In this document: piece by piece, positions 27,210 to 36,582 of the stretch | Numbering within the stretch: the first letter of the stretch is position 1 | How the letters are laid out: every line of letters starts with the position of its first letter | NCBI GenBank assembly: GCA_029860345.1 | Contig: JAOUBJ010000006.1 | Coordinates: 186,001 to 250,000, forward strand | DNA from: Candidatus Zixiibacteriota bacterium | Lineage (GTDB): Bacteria > Zixibacteria > MSB-5A5 > GN15 > FEB-12 | Direction: 5' to 3' | Length of the DNA: 64,000 nucleotides | Notes under the pieces: generated by a model | Seen by the model: only the letters and a program-made list of their open reading frames with translations | What the model was told of the DNA's origin: nothing | The model's database searches: none | Position numbers and translations under genes: made by a program

Positions 27210-29798
27210 CTATTTCATCAGTACCATTTTCCTGGATGCCGAATACTCGTCGGCCTGAAAACGGTAGAGATACACACCGCTGGCGGCTGCGCTGCCGTCC
27301 CAAACAAAACGGTGCACGCCCTGTTCAAGGCGGCTGTCGACCAGGGTGGCCACCTTTTGGCCCATAACGTTGAAGATTTCCAGCGTGACTTGCGAAACCG
27401 CCGGAAGAGTGAAACTGATCTCGGTTATGGGATTGAACGGGTTCGGATAGTTCTGCGAGAGACTGTAGGCATCGGGCATGTTCGCGTTCTTCTGCAGTGG
27501 TTCGACACTGAGAGAAACCGTGCGACCGTTTTCATCAATGCCTATGGCTGAAGTCGGTTGCGCTTCACCGGCCACGGTCAGTAATGAGGTTATGCCTGAT
27601 GCAATGCGTTGGTCTCCCTCCATGTCCAGCAGTCCAATCCGGGCCAGACCTTCGAAGTGACCGGAAAACGACTCTATGTCCGCGGGGAGGCCGACGATGT
27701 CGGCTTCGTCGTCACACTCCACTTCGAGCTGAACCGCCAACAGATCGACAGCCGAGTTGACCTCGATTATCGTGTTGACACCGTCAAAGAGGCTGGTGAG
27801 TTTGCCAACGGCAGGTGCACCACTGAGCGCTTGACCGGGCAGATCGAGTCGGGGAGCGCCACCACCGCAGCCGTTAAGCGGAGCCGGGCCGCTTTGGAAA
27901 ATATAGGCTATGATATAGGTAATGTCGCCGACATTAACGGAAGAATCGGCGTTAACATCACCGGCAAGAAGGAAAGGCAATGGCGCTGCACCGCTTTGGA
28001 AAACGTAGTTAACCAGGTATGTGGCATCGCCCACATTGCAGTCGTCACTCTCGTTGACATCACCGGCGACACGATCGGGCCAGCCTTCTTCACAGCACTG
28101 GTAGAAACTCTCGGAGCAAACGTCACAATCGTCGCCTATGTCGTCTTCGTCGCTGTCGGCCTGGTCGTTGTTGGTGTCATCGGGACAATTGTCGCAGACA
28201 TCGCCCAAGCTGTCGGCATCGCTGTTTGTCTGGCCGGCGTTAGAAACCAACCAGCAATTGTCGCAGACGTCGCCGACGCCGTCGCTGTCATCATCGGCCT
28301 GATTACTGTTAGCGTCGGTGGGACAGTTGTCACACACGGTGCCGACATCGTCACTGTCGCCGTCGGCTTGATCGTTGTTGGTATCATTGGGACAATTGTC
28401 GCAGGCATCGCCCAAACTGTCGGCATCGCTGTTTGTCTGGCTGGCGTTGGCGATTTCCCAGCAGTTGTCGCAGACATCGCCGACGTCGTCGCTGTCTTCA
28501 TCGTCCTGATTGGCGTTGGCGTCCGACGGACAATTGTCCTCAAGGTCGAACACGCCGTCGCCGTCACCATCGGTGCAGGAGTACAGATAGACATGGTAGC
28601 TGGACGGTTTACCGACTAAGATATTGTCCACACCGTCGCCATCGGTATCCCCATCGCCGGCCAGTCCATCGCCGTAACTGTCCCCGCCGATTGTGCCAAA
28701 CTGACTGAAAAGCAACGACCCGTCGTCACCACTGAAGGCATGAACCGCAGTGCTTCTGAAGGGATACGAGAAGCCAACTTCAGTGACCAGGATATCCGGC
28801 ACGGCGTCGTCATCAATGAAACCACCGCCTGCCACCTGGTCGCCGAGATAGTAGCTGCTGGCCACGGTCAAGGTGTACAATGTATCGGCTGACTGGCCTG
28901 AATAGCTTGACTCGTAACCTGAAAAGACAACGGCGTTGTTGTTGCTGATGTACCCGATCACAAAATCGGCGTTGCCGTCGCCATTGACATCACCGGCCCC
29001 GGCCACCTCTTTGGTTCCCGGTGCGACCAGAAGCGTATCATACCAGTCGTCACCGGAGTAGATAATGACATTCCCGGAACCGCTGGATACCGAAAGGTCA
29101 GGTGTGCCGTCTTCATCTACATCACCGACACCGGCAACGTGAGTTCCGAACTTCTGATTGTTCGAGGTTCCCTCGATCCAGGCAGACGGACCACCACCTT
29201 GCGTCGTGCCGCCTTCAAAGATGAGAATCCTGCCGCAGTTGGTGTATGTTCCATTGTCATACTCCGGACAGCCGACGATTATTTCGTCGTCACCATCACT
29301 ATCGTAGTCACCGAGAACGGCCACACTGTAACCGCACCTCTCAGTTGAAGCGCCGGCTCTGGTAAACAACGAACTCCCGTTGGCTCCCGACCAGACCGTG
29401 ACTCTGCCGTCATGGTTCGCACCTTCGTAGTATGATCCGCCCACGTAATCGGTCCAGCCATCGTTGTCCCAATCTCCGGCACTGGACACGCTGAAACCAA
29501 GACGGGAATTACTCTGGCCACCGGCGTGATTTCGAATCGCAGCACCATCGACACCGGAATACACATAGACTTTCCCGTAGTAGCTGCCGTCGTAAGATGC
29601 TCCCACGATGAAATCGTCATACCCGTCCTTCACACTGTCGGCATCCGTGCCGATGTCACCGATAAAGGCCACGCTACGGCCAAACAGACTACCACTTGGG
29701 CCGGTGATGTCGTCTGATCCCGGGCATTCGTCTACTGCCAACAACGCAGGTGTTGCTACCAGTACTGTGGCAAGTAATGTAAGTACCACGTTCCTCAT
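27210..29798 (-). CDS. T9SS-sorted surface protein: FG-GAP propeller, thrombospondin-3 repeats, dockerin-like pair
   Basis: The 862-residue product has a signal peptide (about residues 1-21), then FG-GAP/integrin-alpha-like repeats with Ca-binding loops (for example DYDSDGDDEIIVG) to about residue 405. About six thrombospondin type 3 repeats follow (DNCPxDxNxxQxDxDxDxxGDxCD, residues about 411-563), then a dockerin-like pair (AGDVNESDDCNVGDATYLV and AGDVNADSSVNVGDITYII, residues about 574-643). It ends in a T9SS type A sorting domain (YPNPFNPITEISF at about 783 to SASRKMVLMK). It is probably exported through SprA and displayed on the cell surface, with Ca-dependent structure. AGGAGGAG lies 9 nt before the ATG, and a good promoter lies upstream. 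Confidence 0.93.
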   Translation of the reverse strand: MRNVVLTLLATVLVATPALLAVDECPGSDDITGPSGSLFGRSVAFIGDIGTDADSVKDGYDDFIVGASYDGSYYGKVYVYSGVDGAAIRNHAGGQSNSRLGFSVSSAGDWDNDGWTDYVGGSYYEGANHDGRVTVWSGANGSSLFTRAGASTERCGYSVAVLGDYDSDGDDEIIVGCPEYDNGTYTNCGRILIFEGGTTQGGGPSAWIEGTSNNQKFGTHVAGVGDVDEDGTPDLSVSSGSGNVIIYSGDDWYDTLLVAPGTKEVAGAGDVNGDGNADFVIGYISNNNAVVFSGYESSYSGQSADTLYTLTVASSYYLGDQVAGGGFIDDDAVPDILVTEVGFSYPFRSTAVHAFSGDDGSLLFSQFGTIGGDSYGDGLAGDGDTDGDGVDNILVGKPSSYHVYLYSCTDGDGDGVFDLEDNCPSDANANQDDEDSDDVGDVCDNCWEIANASQTNSDADSLGDACDNCPNDTNNDQADGDSDDVGTVCDNCPTDANSNQADDDSDGVGDVCDNCWLVSNAGQTNSDADSLGDVCDNCPDDTNNDQADSDEDDIGDDCDVCSESFYQCCEEGWPDRVAGDVNESDDCNVGDATYLVNYVFQSGAAPLPFLLAGDVNADSSVNVGDITYIIAYIFQSGPAPLNGCGGGAPRLDLPGQALSGAPAVGKLTSLFDGVNTIIEVNSAVDLLAVQLEVECDDEADIVGLPADIESFSGHFEGLARIGLLDMEGDQRIASGITSLLTVAGEAQPTSAIGIDENGRTVSLSVEPLQKNANMPDAYSLSQNYPNPFNPITEISFTLPAVSQVTLEIFNVMGQKVATLVDSRLEQGVHRFVWDGSAAASGVYLYRFQADEYSASRKMVLMK

Positions 29799-29891
29799 TA
29801 GAGGCTCCTCCTGGAAAGAGTTTTGGGTTATGGGTTATGAATGCGACTTGCATTCAGGCCGATTGATCGGACTCGGCCGTCATGCAGAGTT

Positions 29892-29920
29892 ACGATACAG
29901 GCCGTGGATTCAAGTGTCAA
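29892..29920 (-). promoter_or_regulatory. Sigma-70-type promoter of the T9SS-sorted protein
   Basis: TTGACA (29920-29915) and TATCGT (29897-29892) are separated by 17 bases, 94 bases upstream of the ATG. Confidence 0.65.
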
Positions 29921-29995
29921 GTTTGTTTGAACAGAAACCCATGCTATAACTATATACCAAACCGATTCAGTCTTGTGGCCATCAAAGGCCCACGC

Positions 29996-30025
29996 AGAAG
30001 AAAGGGAAGGCACAAAGCCTTCCCT
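29996..30025 (-). terminator. Terminator of the 217-residue protein gene
   Basis: On the minus strand AGGGAAGGC, a short loop and GCCTTCCCT are followed by TTCTTC. It lies 31 bases after the stop at 30057. A close relative ends the icd transcript at 30924-30957. Confidence 0.7.
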
Positions 30026-30056
30026 GTGTCATGCTTTTGGATTGCTCCAGGGGCTC

Positions 30057-30710
30057 TTATTTGGGTACATTGGCCTTGTTGAATTCCGGCGGGACCTCGC
30101 CCGGAGAATATGCATCAATCTCCTGTAGCGTAGCATACGCCTTATCTCTGAGGTGGGAGTTATCCCCTTGAGTCATGGCAACTAGATACGCGATCACCCC
30201 ATCGCCGCCAATGACCTCCCGTACTTGCACTGCATTACTGTTATCTTGAAGTTCTCCAGGAAGGTATCGAATCCATTCATCACCCCCATCCGTCAGGGAC
30301 TCGATGATATAGGCAGCACGCCAAACGGGCCGCCAACCAGGGCGACCATCAAGTAGTGTGATAACGTCTGACAGGACTCGCTCGGAAGGAATACCCCTTG
30401 GCATCCAATCGCCCCATAGCCCATGCACGATTGAGCAGACAAACATGAATAGCTGCTCCCCCTCGGGGAGTACCGCCATCTGGTCCCTGTGCAAAGCTAC
30501 CTTTTTGAAATCATCATAGGACAGAAGATGTAGGTACTTGGATGCAAAGTCCGCATCCCGCCAACTACTATAGCCGTAAGCAAGACTGGCTGTTGCCTCA
30601 CTGAACGCCTTGGCCCGCTTCGCTTTCTCAGGCCGAAAGTGCCTTATCATTGCCCAAATGAATCCGCCAATAGCAATCAGGGCAGCGATTACGCTCAATG
30701 CTTCGACCAT
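30057..30710 (-). CDS. Membrane-anchored protein of unknown function
   Basis: The 217-residue product begins with one transmembrane helix (IAALIAIGGFIWAMI, about residues 8-22) and a Lys/Arg-rich cytoplasmic-side segment (RHFRPEKAKRAKAF), which predicts an N-out single-pass protein with a soluble helical domain. No family motif is recognised. AAGGAGG lies 7 nt before the ATG, and a near-consensus promoter lies at 30837-30865. It is a stand-alone transcription unit with its own terminator. Confidence 0.8.
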   Translation of the reverse strand: MVEALSVIAALIAIGGFIWAMIRHFRPEKAKRAKAFSEATASLAYGYSSWRDADFASKYLHLLSYDDFKKVALHRDQMAVLPEGEQLFMFVCSIVHGLWGDWMPRGIPSERVLSDVITLLDGRPGWRPVWRAAYIIESLTDGGDEWIRYLPGELQDNSNAVQVREVIGGDGVIAYLVAMTQGDNSHLRDKAYATLQEIDAYSPGEVPPEFNKANVPK

Positions 30711-30836
30711 AAAACGTCCTCCTTGTTGAATCCGGACCTAAGCCCAATCTTGATGTACACACGATTCTGCAATCGACTCAGTGTCCCCTTGGTAGGGAGT
30801 ACTGCCGTAATATTGAGTCAAACCCTCTACCACGGA

Positions 30837-30865
30837 TTTATACAAAAGGCCACTGGCTATGTCAA
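30837..30865 (-). promoter_or_regulatory. Near-consensus sigma-70 promoter
   Basis: On the minus strand TTGACA (30865-30860), a 17-base spacer and TATAAA (30842-30837) serve the gene at 30057-30710. The untranslated leader is about 120 bases. Confidence 0.7.
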
Positions 30866-30923
30866 GTCACAATACTTACGCATGCGGAAGCACGATCTAA
30901 CTGTCGACGGTCCATCAGCGCCC

Positions 30924-30957
30924 AACAAAAGAAAGGGAAGACCACAAGGCCTTCCCT
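30924..30957 (-). terminator. Terminator of the larA-mdh-icd transcript
   Basis: On the minus strand AGGGAAGGCC and GGTCTTCCCT pair across a short loop and run into TTTCTTTTGTT. It lies 32 bases after the icd stop. Confidence 0.75.
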
Positions 30958-30988
30958 AAATCGAAACCAGAATGAGCCGCTTGCGGCT

Positions 30989-32233
30989 TTACATGTTCTT
31001 GATCATCTGGGTGGCGAACTCGGAAGTACCGACTTTCTTGGCACCCTTCATCTGACGATGAAGATCGTAGGTGACCGTCTTCTTGTCGATAGTCTTCTGA
31101 ATAGACTTCTCGATCATCTGGGCCGCTTTGTCCCAACCCATGTAGTCGAGCATCATCACCGCCGACAGAATCACCGACCCGGGGTTGATGACATCCTTGT
31201 CGGCATATTTCGGCGCGGTACCGTGGGTGGCCTCGAAAAGACCGATGTAGTCACCTATGTTAGCGCCCGGAGCCATACCCAGTCCACCCACCTGCGCGGC
31301 GCAGGCATCGGAAAGATAATCACCGTTGAGATTCGGCGTGGCCAGTATCTCGTATTCATCGGGGCGGGTCAGCACCTGCTGGAAGATCGAATCGGCGATG
31401 CGATCCTTGATGAGGATCTTGCCTTTCGGCATCTTTCCTTTGTACTTGTCCCACAGTTCGTCCTCGGTAACCACTTTGTTTCTGAATTCACTGGTGGCCA
31501 GTTTGTATCCCCAGTCACGAAAGGCGCCCTCGGTGTATTTCATGATGTTGCCTTTGTGCACCAGAGTAACAGAGGAACGCTTCTTGTCGATGGCGTGCTG
31601 GATTGCCTTGCGCACCAGACGTTTGGTACCAGTCACCGAGATCGGCTTGACTCCGACGCCCGAATCGGCGCGGATGTTGGTCTTCATGGTTTTGTTCATC
31701 CAGGCGATGACCTTCTTGGCCTCTTTGGAACCCTTCTGCCATTCTATCCCGGAGTAGACATCTTCGGTGTTCTCACGAAATATGACCACGTTCAGCTTTT
31801 CCGGATGCACGACCGGCGAGCCGACACCCTTGAACCATTTCACCGGGCGGACACAGGCATACAGGTTGAGCACCTGGCGCAGTGTCACATTCAACGAACG
31901 GAAACCGCCGCCGACCGGCGTGGTTAACGGACCCTTGAGAGCGACGATGTATTTCTTGATAGCATCGAAGGTCTCTTGCGGCATCCACTCGCCGTAAAGC
32001 TCGTTGGCCTTTTCACCGGCGTAGACATCCATCCAGACGATCCGCTTTTTGCCTTTATAGGCTTTCTCGACCGCGGCATCGACCACGCGACGGGTCGCTT
32101 TCATGATGTCGCGACCAATGCCGTCCCCCTCGATCACCGGAATGATCGGATTGGCGGGGATTTTGAGCTTCTTGTTTTTGACTTCAATCGGCTTGCCGCC
32201 AGAGGGCACGACGATATGCTTGTACTTAGCCAT
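30989..32233 (-). CDS. icd: NADP-type isocitrate dehydrogenase
   Basis: Icd converts isocitrate to 2-oxoglutarate and CO2. The 414-residue product has [35 protein letters not shown] (with the Ser that binds substrate and is phosphorylated in E. coli), [14 protein letters not shown] and [25 protein letters not shown] lies 4 nt before the ATG. It is last in larA-mdh-icd. With Kor and Suc encoded downstream in this region it supplies a TCA segment. Coenzyme preference is inferred from overall similarity, not tested. Confidence 0.95.
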   Translation of the reverse strand: MAKYKHIVVPSGGKPIEVKNKKLKIPANPIIPVIEGDGIGRDIMKATRRVVDAAVEKAYKGKKRIVWMDVYAGEKANELYGEWMPQETFDAIKKYIVALKGPLTTPVGGGFRSLNVTLRQVLNLYACVRPVKWFKGVGSPVVHPEKLNVVIFRENTEDVYSGIEWQKGSKEAKKVIAWMNKTMKTNIRADSGVGVKPISVTGTKRLVRKAIQHAIDKKRSSVTLVHKGNIMKYTEGAFRDWGYKLATSEFRNKVVTEDELWDKYKGKMPKGKILIKDRIADSIFQQVLTRPDEYEILATPNLNGDYLSDACAAQVGGLGMAPGANIGDYIGLFEATHGTAPKYADKDVINPGSVILSAVMMLDYMGWDKAAQMIEKSIQKTIDKKTVTYDLHRQMKGAKKVGTSEFATQMIKNM

Positions 32234-32250
32234 TATTTCTCCTTGAGGTA

Positions 32251-33180
32251 TTACTTGTACCCCAGAGCTTTCAGGTGGCTCTTATATGTCTTGGCCGAAC
32301 CCTGAAGCGCTGTGAGTTCGCTTTTGTTCAATTTCAATTCGATGATCTTCTCCACACCCTTGGCGCCAAGAACGACCGGTACGCCGATGTAGATATCTTT
32401 GATACCATATTGACCGGTGAGATAGGCCGAAGCCGAAAGCAGTCTTTTTTCATCATTGAAGACAGCGCGGCACATGTCGACCGATGCCGCCGCCGGAGCA
32501 TAGAATGCAGAGCCGGTCTTGAGCAGTTTGACGATCTCGCCGCCACCGGTTCGAGTACGGTCGGCGATGGCTTTGATGCGATCTTTGGAGATCAACTCAG
32601 AGATGGGGACACCTGCTACCGTGGTGTAGCGCGGCAGGGGCACCATTGTGTCACCGTGCCCGCCCAGCACCATGGCCTGCGTGTCGGTCATGGCAACACC
32701 CAACTCCATCGAGATGAATGCCCGCATACGGATCGAATCCAGCACCCCGGCCTGACCAAAGACGCGGTTTTTCGGGAAGCCGGTGGCCTTCTGCATGTGG
32801 AAGGTCATCAAGTCAAGCGGGTTGGAAACAACGATGACAAAACTCTTGGGGGCGTACTTTTTGATGTTCTTGCCGACCGATGCGACGATGTTGGCGTTGG
32901 TCTTCAACAGATCCTCGCGTGACATTCCCGGCTTGCGGGGCAGACCGGCCGTCATGATTACAATGTCGGCACCTTTGATATCTGAAAACTTGTTGGTCCC
33001 TTTGACCGTGGCGTTGTAACCACGGACCGGACCGGCCTGCGTCAGGTCGAGTCCCTTGCCCTGCGGCACGCCGTCGATAATGTCTACCAAAACTACATCG
33101 GCAAAATTGGCCTCGGCCAGATACATGGCACACGAGGCGCCCACGTTGCCGGCACCGATTACTGCAATCTTTTTATTCAT
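32251..33180 (-). CDS. mdh: Malate dehydrogenase (LDH-like type)
   Basis: Mdh interconverts malate and oxaloacetate. ATG at 33180 has GGAGG 5 nt upstream (a GTG one codon earlier is possible). The 309-residue product has the NAD motif [11 protein letters not shown], the mobile-loop [13 protein letters not shown] (substrate Arg), VSNPLDLMT and the catalytic His in [12 protein letters not shown]. It is the [LDH-like] form common in FCB bacteria. It follows the LarA-type gene by 37 bases. Confidence 0.96.
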   Translation of the reverse strand: MNKKIAVIGAGNVGASCAMYLAEANFADVVLVDIIDGVPQGKGLDLTQAGPVRGYNATVKGTNKFSDIKGADIVIMTAGLPRKPGMSREDLLKTNANIVASVGKNIKKYAPKSFVIVVSNPLDLMTFHMQKATGFPKNRVFGQAGVLDSIRMRAFISMELGVAMTDTQAMVLGGHGDTMVPLPRYTTVAGVPISELISKDRIKAIADRTRTGGGEIVKLLKTGSAFYAPAAASVDMCRAVFNDEKRLLSASAYLTGQYGIKDIYIGVPVVLGAKGVEKIIELKLNKSELTALQGSAKTYKSHLKALGYK

Positions 33181-33217
33181 CACATCCTCCGTTGGACAAT
33201 TACGGCTTACACTCTGT

Positions 33218-34441
33218 CTAGACCGTCAGAACCGAATTGCCGGCGTCGCGAACGACAGCCAAGCGAAACAGCTCTCGCTGGTCAGAGCGTAAGAATAGGA
33301 ATTTTTTCACAAAGTCAAGCGGTTCGTAAAAGACCTGTCGAACCGGTTGCGGGGGCAGCGTGGAATGGAGGTAAACTTCGATTCTCTGGCTATGAGCAGC
33401 TACTCGTGAAAGCTTGTGCGATCCAAAGCGCCATTTCCCATCGGCCGGTTCGTTCTTGGTGCAGTCCCATTTTTGGGCCAGTTGCATGAAATGTTCTGAG
33501 CCGATCCCCTCCCGGCAGGCCGAAACCAGAATAATGGCGCCACCATTGCGGACACCGGCGTGACAATGCTCAAGCGCTTTCTGCACCTGATACAGGTTCT
33601 TGTCCAGAGGGGACCGCAACTCGCAAATGACGACATCGTACTGCTGTTCGATTCTATGCGCGAAGATATCCTCGGCCCTCTTCCTACCACGTCCAAAAGA
33701 CTCATTCAAGCCGCCGCAAAACAACGATGCAATCGCACCGTCGGCATCCAGTACCGCCTGGATTCCCAACAAACGCGATTGGTCGACAAAACCGGCGAGT
33801 TCTTCAAGATGCTCTGCCACCGGGTTGCCTTCAAGAGCCAGCGGCTCAGCCAACATCGAATTGGCCAGGTTGTGGTTACGTTCTATCGTGGCCAGGTCGG
33901 TCAGGCCCGGGAACAACGACTTGCGACCTCCGGAGAGACCGGCGAAGTAGTGCGGTTCGACGGAACTGATCAGAAGCAAGCGCTGATGATTGTCCAAAGC
34001 GTTGTTGAGCCAAACTTCACCACCCATGCTGTCGACACCCAGCTGAGTCATGCTGTCATAATCAACGGCGTTGTGAACGAGCAAGTGTCTTCGGACGCGC
34101 TCAAGATGCGGTCCGAAGATGCTGACCAGTTGCGACTCCGTCGGCGGATCGTGAGTCCCTGTAGCCACGATGAAATCGGCCGTGTCGAGCAGGTCATCTT
34201 TGATCCGGTCCAACCATCCCAGAATCTCCGGCGTAGGTGTATTGCGGTATGCATCGTTGACGACGATTAGCGGTGGATTATCGGAGACAAACTCAACGCC
34301 CCCGGATTTCCTGAACTCATCAGAAAAGTGATCGAAGGTCACCGGCTGGGCGACCCGAACCGGAGCGAACTCGTCGACCTCGACACCGTCGGGTATCTCA
34401 ATGGGGATGGTTCCGTCGCCGTATGTGAGTTCGAGTATCAT
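33218..34441 (-). CDS. LarA-family nickel-pincer racemase, candidate malate racemase
   Basis: LarA enzymes racemise or epimerise 2-hydroxyacids with a Ni pincer nucleotide held by a lysine and histidines. In this 407-residue protein NDAYRNTPT supplies the substrate Arg (Arg66), ATGTHDPP the catalytic His (His97), and HYFAGLSGGRKSLFPG plus ATIERNH supply His164, Lys174 and His190, with the same 10- and 16-residue spacings as His174/Lys184/His200 of lactate racemase. The family includes malate racemases, and the next gene is mdh, so D/L-malate is the favoured substrate by inference. The cofactor genes larB, larC and larE are not in the window. Confidence 0.85.
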   Translation of the reverse strand: MILELTYGDGTIPIEIPDGVEVDEFAPVRVAQPVTFDHFSDEFRKSGGVEFVSDNPPLIVVNDAYRNTPTPEILGWLDRIKDDLLDTADFIVATGTHDPPTESQLVSIFGPHLERVRRHLLVHNAVDYDSMTQLGVDSMGGEVWLNNALDNHQRLLLISSVEPHYFAGLSGGRKSLFPGLTDLATIERNHNLANSMLAEPLALEGNPVAEHLEELAGFVDQSRLLGIQAVLDADGAIASLFCGGLNESFGRGRKRAEDIFAHRIEQQYDVVICELRSPLDKNLYQVQKALEHCHAGVRNGGAIILVSACREGIGSEHFMQLAQKWDCTKNEPADGKWRFGSHKLSRVAAHSQRIEVYLHSTLPPQPVRQVFYEPLDFVKKFLFLRSDQRELFRLAVVRDAGNSVLTV

Positions 34442-34540
34442 GGTTTATTAATCCCTCGCCTCAGATGCTAAACTCACCCTTCGACTGCGCTCAGCCGCGG
34501 GTGGCCCAGGGCTTGGGCCTAGTTGATAGACCCACCGGCT

Positions 34541-34640
34541 CGTCATCGCGAGGTACGCCTTGCGTGCCATGGCAATCTCAATCTGCTGTGCAGCATGGAG
34601 AATGAGATTGCCGCGCTCCCGCTGGTCGCTCGCAATGACG
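34541..34640. repeat. About 100-bp imperfect palindromic repeat
   Basis: The ends CGTCATCGCGAGG and CGCAATGACG face each other, with inner arms GGCAATCTCA and TGAGATTGCC. This is the widespread CGTCATTGCGAGG-type intergenic element. It fills most of the 271-base gap between ndk and the LarA gene and makes several spurious short ORFs. An inverted copy of the GCGCAGTCGAAGGG word lies beside it (34478-34496). Confidence 0.7.
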
Positions 34641-34712
34641 CCAAGCGGGACCTTGCCAACGCTCCCCGAGCCCACGGGCCACCCAACCTCACTTCAGTTG
34701 CCTGTCAATCGT

Positions 34713-35114
34713 TCAACCCTCGAAGAAAAAGGCAATCTCCTTGGCCGCGTTTTCATCGGAATCGGAAGCATGCACCGAGTTACACTGAACATCGAGCGCA
34801 ATCTCCTGGCGGATCGTGCCACAGGCGGCATTCTCCGGATTGGTTGCGCCAATCAATGTGCGCAGGTCTTGGACGGCGTTCTCTTTTTCGAGCACCATGG
34901 GCACCACTCGGTCGGAGGTCATAAACTTCACCAGGTCATCGAGGAACGGCTTGCCCTCATGCACGGCGTAAAACTGGCGCGCCTGTTCGGGTGTCAAGGC
35001 CGTCATAAGCATGGCGGCGATCCTGAAACCCGCTTTTTCCAGACGTGCTATGATATGTCCGATCAGATTACGTCCGGTGGCATCGGGCTTGATGATGAGC
35101 AGGGTCTGATTCAT
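34713..35114 (-). CDS. ndk: Nucleoside diphosphate kinase
   Basis: Ndk balances NTP pools by phosphate transfer through a histidine. The 133-residue product has LLIIKPDATGRNLIGHII, the GATNPENAACGTIR segment and the catalytic His in NSVHASDSDENAAKEI. The length is typical. Its ATG overlaps the korC stop by four bases, making it the last gene of the kor-suc operon. Confidence 0.97.
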   Translation of the reverse strand: MNQTLLIIKPDATGRNLIGHIIARLEKAGFRIAAMLMTALTPEQARQFYAVHEGKPFLDDLVKFMTSDRVVPMVLEKENAVQDLRTLIGATNPENAACGTIRQEIALDVQCNSVHASDSDENAAKEIAFFFEG

Positions 35115-35719
35115 ACGTCTCCATTCCCCTCTCTTCGGCCAGGGGTTTTCTTGACTTTCATTGCATCTGAAAAACCGATGTCCACCGCGGTGCGGTTTTT
35201 GTCTTCGGTTCCGCGCGGGGCTCGTTTGAGCACGGCGCCGATTAAGTCCTCTTTGGCAACGACACCGGTGAAGGCGGCGATAGCACCCAGAGCGACAACG
35301 TTGGCGACCATAATGTGCCCGGCCTGCTCACGCGCTATCTGAGTGAAAGGCAGGCCATAGTACGTCTCGGTAGGGATGTTCTTGACCAGACCGCTATCGA
35401 CAATCAGGACACCCTCTTTGTGCAGGTCGGGGTAGTATTTGTCCAGCGACTCCTGAGTCATACACAGAAGCATGTCGAGTTGCATGGCCTTGGGATAGTA
35501 TATCTCATTGCTGGACACCACGACGTCCGCTTTGGAAGCGCCACCGCGCGCCTCTGGTCCGTATGACTGCGATTGCACGACGTTCTTGCGATAGTCGACG
35601 CCAATTGCTTCGGCCAAAATCACCGCAGCCAGAATCATCCCCTGACCGCCGGAGCCGGAGAGGCGGATCTCGAAACGATCGTGAGGAATTTCTATTTTAT
35701 CCAGGAGCTTGTGGGCCAT
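35111..35719 (-). CDS. korC: 2-oxoacid:ferredoxin oxidoreductase, gamma subunit
   Basis: The 202-residue gamma subunit shows the family signature LSGSGGQGMILAAVILAEA and QSYGPEARGGASKADVV. With the alpha, beta and delta subunits upstream and sucCD in the same run, it most likely belongs to 2-oxoglutarate:ferredoxin oxidoreductase, which interconverts 2-oxoglutarate and succinyl-CoA. GGGAGAG lies 8 nt before the ATG. Confidence 0.93.
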   Translation of the reverse strand: MAHKLLDKIEIPHDRFEIRLSGSGGQGMILAAVILAEAIGVDYRKNVVQSQSYGPEARGGASKADVVVSSNEIYYPKAMQLDMLLCMTQESLDKYYPDLHKEGVLIVDSGLVKNIPTETYYGLPFTQIAREQAGHIMVANVVALGAIAAFTGVVAKEDLIGAVLKRAPRGTEDKNRTAVDIGFSDAMKVKKTPGRREGNGDV

Positions 35720-35721
35720 CG

Positions 35722-36582
35722 TTATTTCTCTCCCAGGTGGGCATCGACCACCTTTTGGTATTCATCGCAGAATTCGGTTTTGTCATCTTCGTACAAAGTG
35801 CCGATGACGTGCTTACCGTCAAGCTCTTCCGGGACCATTTTCGCGGCCTTAGCGGTCGTGACCGAATTTTCCTTGAAGTTATTCAACATCGACACGGCAT
35901 CGCCACGCCGGTTAAGCCGGCCGTAGTAGGTGTGACAGTTCGAAATCACCTCGACCAGGCTGAATCCGCGATGGTTCAGAGCGTTCATGATTGTTTTTTC
36001 CATCTGCGGTGTGTGGTAGACGGTGGCCCGGGCAACGAACGACGCCCCGGCCGCTTGAGCCAGTTCGCACGGTTCGAAATGTTTCTCGACATTGCCATAC
36101 GGCGTCGTAGTCGAAAACGCATCGGTCGGTGTCGTTGGCGAACCCTGTCCGCCGGTCATCCCGTAGATGTGGTTGTTAATCAGAATCGCCGTGATGTCAA
36201 TGTTGCGACGGCAGGCGTGGATAAAGTGATTGCCACCGATAGCCAAACAGTCACCGTCGCCGGTAATTACAATCACCTTCATTTTGGGTTTGGCGAACTT
36301 AACGCCGGTGGCGAAAGCCAGGGCGCGACCGTGAGTGGTATGCAGGGCGCTGAAATCGAGATAGATAGGCATGCGACTGGTACAGCCGATGCCGGAAACC
36401 AAGGCCACCTCATCTTTGGAATAGCCCAGCTTGTCGATGGCCCGAACGAGCGCACTTTGCACCAGTCCATTTCCGCACCCGGCGCACCAAACGGAGGGCA
36501 TGCCTTTTTTTGGTCTCAGGTAGTTAAGGACTACATCCGATTTCTGTTTCTCAACCGGCTTCGACTTTTCTACGGTAGCCAT
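35722..36582 (-). CDS. korB: 2-oxoglutarate:ferredoxin oxidoreductase, beta subunit
   Basis: The beta subunit binds thiamine diphosphate and one Fe-S cluster. The 286-residue product has VWCAGCGNGLVQSAL (cluster Cys residues) and the TPP motif GDGDCLAIGGNH...ILINNHIYGMTGGQ. Its ATG shares a base with the korA stop (TAATG), a coupling signal. Confidence 0.94.
   Translation of the reverse strand: MATVEKSKPVEKQKSDVVLNYLRPKKGMPSVWCAGCGNGLVQSALVRAIDKLGYSKDEVALVSGIGCTSRMPIYLDFSALHTTHGRALAFATGVKFAKPKMKVIVITGDGDCLAIGGNHFIHACRRNIDITAILINNHIYGMTGGQGSPTTPTDAFSTTTPYGNVEKHFEPCELAQAAGASFVARATVYHTPQMEKTIMNALNHRGFSLVEVISNCHTYYGRLNRRGDAVSMLNNFKENSVTTAKAAKMVPEELDGKHVIGTLYEDDKTEFCDEYQKVVDAHLGEK

Noticed and set aside
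27609-28619. 336-residue plus-strand ORF rich in Val/Ile/Ala
   Set aside because: It is the reverse frame of the Asp/Cys-rich thrombospondin repeats. The repetitive composition comes from that strand.
34448-35342. Overlapping ORFs on both strands around ndk
   Set aside because: These are shadows of ndk and of the palindromic repeat at 34541-34640.
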